Assembly (NCBI RefSeq): GCF_023006325.1
Contig: NZ_JAINDF010000009.1
Span: 1 to 39,905, forward strand
Length of the DNA: 39,905 nucleotides
Source of the DNA: Kordiimonas marina
GTDB taxonomy: Bacteria; Pseudomonadota; Alphaproteobacteria; Sphingomonadales; Kordiimonadaceae
Direction: 5' to 3'
The notes beneath the pieces are model-generated. The model did not search any database and was not told the origin of the DNA. It saw only the letters and a program-made list of their open reading frames with translations. Positions 35,599-39,905 of the stretch are shown here, piece by piece. Within the stretch, counting starts at the first letter, position 1; every line of letters starts with the position of its first letter. The translations under genes were made by a program, and so were the position numbers.

Positions 35599-36777
35599 AT
35601 GGCCCTACCCACGCTTCTTTACTCAGGTATTGATACTCTCGATATCGCCCTTCAAGGGGCCTTGTCCGAGGAGGTGTTGGAACAGCTTGCCCAAGCCCGC
35701 GACGAGGCCCAGCAAAGCCAGCGCGAGGTTCTATTGACCTTCGGCCCGGACAATATGCCTTTCCATGTCTTTGAGAGCGGTAAGCGCGGCGGCTATCGCT
35801 ACCGCCTGAGCAGCGGGCCGACGGGTGCTAACTATTATTTCAAGCACAATAGCGCGGCCCAGAACTGGAATATCTTTGTATCCCCTGCCGCCTCAACCCT
35901 CGCAAGCCGGGGAATGGATGGCACCCTTGCCCATATCAAGGCCGAGCTGGCGGCCCTGGGCGCAACCATTATTGACGAGAGCGTCAACCGGGTAGACTTC
36001 GCCATGGACTTTCTGATGCACGAAGACTTCACCCTCAGGCCGGAACAGTTTGTGGCGCATCCTCATTGTAAGGTCAGCCGCCATTATGGCAACAGGGGCG
36101 AGGATGATTGCCCGGTTAACCCGGATGACGATCTTGTGCCCCAGGTGGTCACGCAAGGTCGGAAGGTGCGCACGGTTACTATAGGAAAAATGCCAGGCCG
36201 CCAGGTCCAGGTCTATGACAAGCGCCGCGCGTCTATAGACCAACAGAAAAACTGGTGGTTTGAGGTTTGGGATATCGACCGGGCCGACAAGAGCAAGCAA
36301 GTCTATAGGGTGGAGGTGCGGGCAGGAAAGCGGCACCTGAAGGACGATTGGGAGATTTCTTCTATAGAAGATTTGCGCGCGAGCCTGGGCGATGTGGTCA
36401 AGCTGGCGTTGGAGAAAGTGCGCTATGTGGATGATGACCAGCTATACCACACGGCCAATGTGACGCGGGCTAAATTGCATCCATTGTGGCAAGCGGCGAG
36501 CGAACGAGCCCACTTCGCTCTTAGGGACAATACCTCAGGCCTTTTGCCTAGCCGGATGCGGGAGATCATTCTGCACGAGAAGAAAGAGCTTTATAGGAAG
36601 CTCATGATCTCAAATTCTATAGGCATGTGTGTGGCTGATGGGATGAATATAGAACAAATTGAGCATGACCTAGGCGCGACAGCCCGAGCTACGATCAACG
36701 GCCATATCCGCCACAATTCCAGTCAGTTTGACGTACAAGTTCAAACATGCAGGGAACGTCTAAAAATTTTGATCTAA
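35599..36777 (+). CDS. Replication initiation factor (Rep_trans-like)
   Basis: This 392-residue protein starts LLYSGIDTLDIALQG, has SVNRVDFAMDFLM (about 128-140) and VYRVEVRAGKR (about 236-246), the conserved blocks of the Rep_trans replication initiation factors of rolling-circle plasmids and filamentous phages. These nick the origin through a Tyr and start leading-strand synthesis. VQVYDKRRASID near 204-215 offers a candidate Tyr, not certain. On an integrated island it implies that the excised circle can replicate. It is well separated from the downstream minus-strand genes (36778-36865 empty). Confidence 0.82.
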   Translation: MALPTLLYSGIDTLDIALQGALSEEVLEQLAQARDEAQQSQREVLLTFGPDNMPFHVFESGKRGGYRYRLSSGPTGANYYFKHNSAAQNWNIFVSPAASTLASRGMDGTLAHIKAELAALGATIIDESVNRVDFAMDFLMHEDFTLRPEQFVAHPHCKVSRHYGNRGEDDCPVNPDDDLVPQVVTQGRKVRTVTIGKMPGRQVQVYDKRRASIDQQKNWWFEVWDIDRADKSKQVYRVEVRAGKRHLKDDWEISSIEDLRASLGDVVKLALEKVRYVDDDQLYHTANVTRAKLHPLWQAASERAHFALRDNTSGLLPSRMREIILHEKKELYRKLMISNSIGMCVADGMNIEQIEHDLGATARATINGHIRHNSSQFDVQVQTCRERLKILI

Positions 36778-36865
36778 AAAGGTTCCTTCATTGCCTGATT
36801 TTCAGAGAACAGCTCAAGTTTCCTAAATGGCAGCTGTTGTAAATCTCAAAAAGAGGCTTCTGGAA

Positions 36866-37231
36866 CTATTTACAAAATGGCGCGTAAGGAAAAACCTCTT
36901 TCAACTGCCTCTTCCTTTTTTCCAGATCTACAGATGCCAGATATTTTTCCAGCGTTGCGAAACCACTGTCAAAGTCCCCAACCGGAGCAGATAAGAACTC
37001 TAAATAAGCAGGTATATCATCCTGAACTAACAAGTTCATATCCAGCATATCCAAATGCGCCAAGACTTCATTAGTTACGGAAACCCCGTCCTCGCTTTCC
37101 CAGTCTGCACAATCATACTTTTCAGTAGCGTACCGCTCACAAGCCCAGTTTTGTACGGCCTCTGCTGAAACTTTTCCTTGATTCCAGCTCTGGAGAATTT
37201 GCTTCACGTCTTTTCGAGTTATTGTTTTCAT
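36866..37231 (-). CDS. Small acidic protein, immunity-protein-like
   Basis: About 121 residues from the ATG at 37231 (a GTG at 37234 is possible). The sequence ITRKDVKQILQSWNQGKVSA, NWACERYA, DWESEDGVSVTNEVLAHLDMLDMN and DIPAYLEFL resembles a widespread family of small acidic proteins often annotated as hypothetical or immunity-like. The match is from memory of the pattern and no function is established. It follows the HEPN-motif gene at 32 bp on the same strand, so an antitoxin or immunity role is possible. Confidence 0.6.
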   Translation of the reverse strand: MKTITRKDVKQILQSWNQGKVSAEAVQNWACERYATEKYDCADWESEDGVSVTNEVLAHLDMLDMNLLVQDDIPAYLEFLSAPVGDFDSGFATLEKYLASVDLEKRKRQLKEVFPYAPFCK

Positions 37232-37265
37232 CACTCACCCAACTGGCCGTTTATTGGGAATTGAA

Positions 37266-37802
37266 CTATCCGGTAACGGGGTCATTAAACAAATCGGGGC
37301 ACCAACTTATTATTTGCAAGAATGCGAAATTCATAGCAGTTGCGAGGCCAGAAACCTTTTCTAAAATTTCTTCGCAATTTTCATCCGTCATAGAGATTGT
37401 TTTATCTCTTAAGCCGTCCGCTGCCGCCTTTTTATAGAAACAGATAACCGGACCACCAAGCTTTGCAGCGGTATAATCATATGTACCATGTACGAGGTGA
37501 TTGCGCTGCTGCGCTTCATCAGCAACCTTATTCATCAAAGCGTTGAAACCCTGAAGCCAGTCCTGCTTGAATTTGTCCTCTGTCTCGGACAGCGCACTAT
37601 TCAGAATGGATCTAACAATCCTGATTTTTGAGGAATTGCTTAGTTCCGTAAGAATTATCTGCGTGAAGTGCCAACTCCCTTCTCCCATAGCCATTTGCAG
37701 GATCTGATTTAACTTACTCTCTATATGCTGAAATATGACGATGTAATTTCCCAAAAACATTGCATTCTTTTCTGAAGCAATCTGTTCTGCATCTTTTGTC
37801 AT
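37266..37802 (-). CDS. Hypothetical protein with HEPN-type motif
   Basis: This 178-residue, mostly helical protein contains QQRNHLVHGTYDY near 100-112. RNHLVH is the R-x4-H signature of HEPN domains, many of which are RNases in toxin-antitoxin and abortive-infection systems. The surrounding helices (IVIFQHIESKLNQILQMA, IRIVRSILNSAL) fit the fold. The motif is short and HEPN assignment is a hypothesis. It is encoded just upstream of the small acidic protein, a toxin-then-partner order that needs functional evidence. Confidence 0.6.
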   Translation of the reverse strand: MTKDAEQIASEKNAMFLGNYIVIFQHIESKLNQILQMAMGEGSWHFTQIILTELSNSSKIRIVRSILNSALSETEDKFKQDWLQGFNALMNKVADEAQQRNHLVHGTYDYTAAKLGGPVICFYKKAAADGLRDKTISMTDENCEEILEKVSGLATAMNFAFLQIISWCPDLFNDPVTG

Positions 37803-38141
37803 TTTTCCCCCAAGTCTGGTCGGTTATTGGAATTAGAGCCGAGCCGTTGTCGGGTCCGACGGTATAGCTGTTACCTAACCGTTAGATTGCGCCGCCTTGG
37901 CCGGTAGGAAAATCGGCTGCAAAAATTTTTGAGAGCTTTTGCAGTCGTCCAACTGGGGCCAATAATGACGGCACCGCGCCGAACAGTTTCGATGTCCAGG
38001 TCGATATGGATCTCCCCCGTCTCTTGCCTCGATCGCTACGCCGCCATCGTCATTCTGCTGGTGCCCAACATTCAGCCACTTTACCACGTTCAAGCAATAG
38101 TTGTAATATGACCTCCTAAGACATTTACAGAGGGGGGCCGC
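37803..38141. other. Intergenic region, no gene supported
   Basis: These 339 bases separate the minus-strand HEPN-like gene from the plus-strand membrane gene. Short ORFs exist on both strands but have no supporting start site, motif or ribosome site. GAGGGGGG at about 38130-38137 is the ribosome site of the gene at 38142. Promoters for both genes must lie here, but none was identified with confidence. Confidence 0.4.
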
Positions 38142-38831
38142 ATGTCAAACAACAAAAAATCAACAAAAAAAGTCAGCTCAGACCAGCAACGGGTATATAT
38201 CGAGTTTTGGTCAAAGGTTGTTGAGACGCAAATGCATTTCAATGAAATGTCAGTCAAATCACGACAGTTGGGACTGACCTTCGTTGCTGCTGCTCTGGGT
38301 GTCGCCGTGGTTCTGATCGGCAAACAAGAAGACTTCTTCATAAACATTCCGCTCCCTTGTTCCGACAATGTGCTTCACTTGCATGTCGCAGGAATCATCA
38401 TGGTTGCCGCCGCTGGCGCGCTATGGATGGTGAGAACCTTAGACTTGCATGTTTATCATCGAATGCTTCGTGGAGCAGTCGCGTTTGGGGAGGACTTTGA
38501 AGAAAACTATATGAAGAAATATGTCTATGATCTCGAAAAAGGAATGACCCAAGCGATCTCACATTTTAGCCGCCACGACAACGCTAAAGCGGAGGTTAAC
38601 GGAACGAAAACTATATATGAAGGCAGTGACAAGAAGTCCGCAGAAACCAAGATCCGAAAATTTTATACGTACACCATGATTGGAATGGTGATCGTAGGAA
38701 TTGTTATTTTTTTGAGTAACAAGCCGATTTCAAGTAAGAACGAAATGAGTACAATTAACCAGCCGAAAATAAGTCAGACCGAAAGACAGACAGACGTTGA
38801 ACAGCCCCCAAAAGTCACTCCTCATAACTGA
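38142..38831 (+). CDS. Three-helix membrane protein of unknown function
   Basis: This 229-residue protein has helices at about 43-63 (LGLTFVAAALGVAVVLIG), 78-96 (HVAGIIMVAAAGALWMV) and 186-203 (MIGMVIVGIVIFLS), with charged loops in between. No family was recognised. Its last 35 bases overlap the start of the HAD gene in another frame, so the two are probably translated together. The pairing is a candidate defence or signalling unit within the island's cargo, but nothing in the sequence shows this. Confidence 0.6.
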   Translation: MSNNKKSTKKVSSDQQRVYIEFWSKVVETQMHFNEMSVKSRQLGLTFVAAALGVAVVLIGKQEDFFINIPLPCSDNVLHLHVAGIIMVAAAGALWMVRTLDLHVYHRMLRGAVAFGEDFEENYMKKYVYDLEKGMTQAISHFSRHDNAKAEVNGTKTIYEGSDKKSAETKIRKFYTYTMIGMVIVGIVIFLSNKPISSKNEMSTINQPKISQTERQTDVEQPPKVTPHN

Positions 38832-39660
38832 CCTAGACAACACGCTGTATGATTGGGTTTCTTATTTTGTACCCAGTATTTATCGACTGATTGACACCGC
38901 AAAGGACATACTGGGCTGCGACCAAGAACGATTGATCAATGACCTGCAGAAGGTCCATAAAATCCACCATGACTCTGAGCACCCATTTGCTCTGTTAGAG
39001 GCCGACGTTGTGAAGCATACGTATGCAGGATTGCCTAGAACGGAGATCAAACGGAGGTTAGATTCTGCATTCCACGCTTTCAATTCCGAACGCAGAAGCC
39101 GCCTGCGACTATATGAGGGGGTTGAACCTACCCTCGACCAGCTAAAATCGCGGGGAATAAAAGTGGTGGCCTATACTGAAAGTAAGTTTTTTGGTGTTGT
39201 AGATAGAATTCGCAGGCTCGGCTTAGAAGCGCATATTGACAAAGTGTATTGTAGGGAGAGGTCTGAAACCGTTCATCCAGATGAGAAACCCGTTTCGGAA
39301 TGGCTGGCAGATTTTCCCGCTCATAAGGTTGTTGAGCAGTGCGTCCATTCTTTAAAGCCAAACCCAGAAGTGTTGCTGGAAATATGTGCCTCTGAGGGTG
39401 TGGCCCCAGAGCACGCCGTATATGTCGGTGATAGCCTCCCAAAAGATATTTATATGGCTAAACAGGCCGGCATTACTTCTGTTTGGGCAAAATATGGATC
39501 GATGGTAGACCTGGATCTTTATGACAAGCTAATACGAATTTCCCATTGGACGACTGCGGACATTGAAAGGGAAAAGAAGTTCAAGCTATTAGCCCAGGGT
39601 ATGCAGGTTGACCTTATCGCTGAAGAAAAATTCAGCGAAGTACTGAAAGCCTTCAGCTAG
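38797..39660 (+). CDS. HAD-superfamily hydrolase
   Basis: This 287-residue protein has motif I LLITDLDNTLYD (nucleophile and acid Asp about 12 and 14), motif II VVAYTES, motif III in HSLKPNPEVLLEIC, and motif IV YVGDSLPKDIYMAK. A helical cap lies between I and II. It is a probable phosphatase or related phosphotransferase. The start is a TTG at 38797; no ATG or GTG lies before motif I in this frame. It overlaps the membrane protein gene and is the last gene before the tRNA-proximal end of the small island. Confidence 0.85.
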   Translation: MNSPQKSLLITDLDNTLYDWVSYFVPSIYRLIDTAKDILGCDQERLINDLQKVHKIHHDSEHPFALLEADVVKHTYAGLPRTEIKRRLDSAFHAFNSERRSRLRLYEGVEPTLDQLKSRGIKVVAYTESKFFGVVDRIRRLGLEAHIDKVYCRERSETVHPDEKPVSEWLADFPAHKVVEQCVHSLKPNPEVLLEICASEGVAPEHAVYVGDSLPKDIYMAKQAGITSVWAKYGSMVDLDLYDKLIRISHWTTADIEREKKFKLLAQGMQVDLIAEEKFSEVLKAFS

Positions 39661-39716
39661 TTCGCGCCGTCAACGGGCCTGGCGTTCAGGTAATAGAACT
39701 AACACAATCCGCTGAT

Positions 39717-39734
39717 GCTTCCACCTTGCTTCCA
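39717..39734. repeat. Right arm-type repeats GCTTCCA x2
   Basis: GCTTCCA at 39717-39723 and 39728-39734 are 11 bp apart, the same spacing as the left pair at 32555 and 32566. They lie between the last cargo gene and the tRNA, as expected for arm sites of the island's integrase. Confidence 0.55.
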
Positions 39735-39741
39735 TGCAAAG

Positions 39742-39774
39742 AAAAACGGCTTAGACATTTCTGTCTAAGCCGTT
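39742..39774 (-). terminator. Intrinsic terminator of tRNA-fMet
   Basis: A perfect 13-bp stem (AACGGCTTAGACA at 39745-39757 with 39762-39774) around TTTC is followed on the minus strand by a run of T. It lies 9 bp beyond the tRNA CCA end. Confidence 0.85.
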
Positions 39775-39782
39775 GTTTTTGT

Positions 39783-39859
<77 letters not shown>

Positions 39860-39889
39860 TCAATTTCATATCCGCGGGGTGTTGGTGCG

Positions 39890-39905
39890 GCACGCTTTCG
39901 CGTGC
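39890..39905. other. Hairpin at the window edge
   Basis: GCACGC-TTTC-GCGTGC forms a perfect 6-bp stem with a 4-nt loop. It is at the very end of the window, so its role (terminator of a neighbouring gene, or tRNA leader) cannot be judged. Confidence 0.35.

Noticed and set aside
37875-38111. Short ORFs on both strands before the membrane gene
   Set aside because: No plausible start site or motif; each overlaps the other and has no ribosome site.

Overview
This window is an accessory (genomic-island) region from a Gram-negative bacterium, most probably an alphaproteobacterium. The basis is the initiator tRNA sequence, the style of the serine and tyrosine recombinases, and the AlpA-type regulators; no housekeeping protein-coding gene is present to fix the genus. 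The only core gene is an initiator tRNA-fMet(CAT) on the minus strand at the right edge (39783-39859). Two partial copies of that tRNA's 3' end, at 83-104 and 32378-32422, divide the window into two tandem insertions: a large mosaic (about 83-32378) and a smaller integrase/Rep element (about 32378-39783).

Large island. (i) 191-7802 is a compact minus-strand operon resembling a restriction-modification or defence system. It holds an XRE controller, a C5-cytosine methyltransferase, a 984-residue protein with a MORC/MutL-type GHKL ATPase at one end and a histidine-kinase-like module at the other, a receiver-domain protein with the full Asp/Thr/Lys phosphorylation set, a zinc-ribbon protein with a probable EVE-like reader domain, and a Vsr endonuclease. 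It is the strongest candidate for an unusual system: two-component-like signalling wired into a DNA-modification locus. (ii) 7926-16736 is a mobile-element module. A divergent control region with two palindromes separates an XRE/RuvC-like pair from a long operon with a P-loop ATPase, a small protein, a large serine recombinase, two VirD4/TraG/HerA-type ATPases (one with a nuclease-like C-terminus) and a small membrane protein. No relaxase or secretion-channel gene is visible. (iii) 16960-22137 is bounded by an exact 25-bp inverted repeat and holds a giant Cache-like membrane protein and a compact tyrosine recombinase. (iv) 22479-28558 carries inositol-phosphate synthase, a SAM methyltransferase, a membrane protein and an RbsC/RbsB-type ABC transporter with a half-size ATPase, suggesting synthesis, modification and transport of an inositol compound. 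(v) 28610-32421 has a truncated serine recombinase, an AlpA-like regulator, a Dam-type adenine methylase, a small ORF and a full serine recombinase whose C-terminus is the antisense of a tRNA remnant.

Small island (32378-39783). It has a P4-type tyrosine integrase next to its attachment site, arm-type repeats GCTTCCA spaced 11 bp apart at both ends, an AlpA-like regulator, a rolling-circle-type Rep protein with repeats and a G6/C6 hairpin upstream, and a cargo of small proteins: an immunity-like protein, a protein with a HEPN-type RNHLVH motif, a membrane protein and a HAD hydrolase. No CRISPR array, rRNA or complete insertion sequence was seen.
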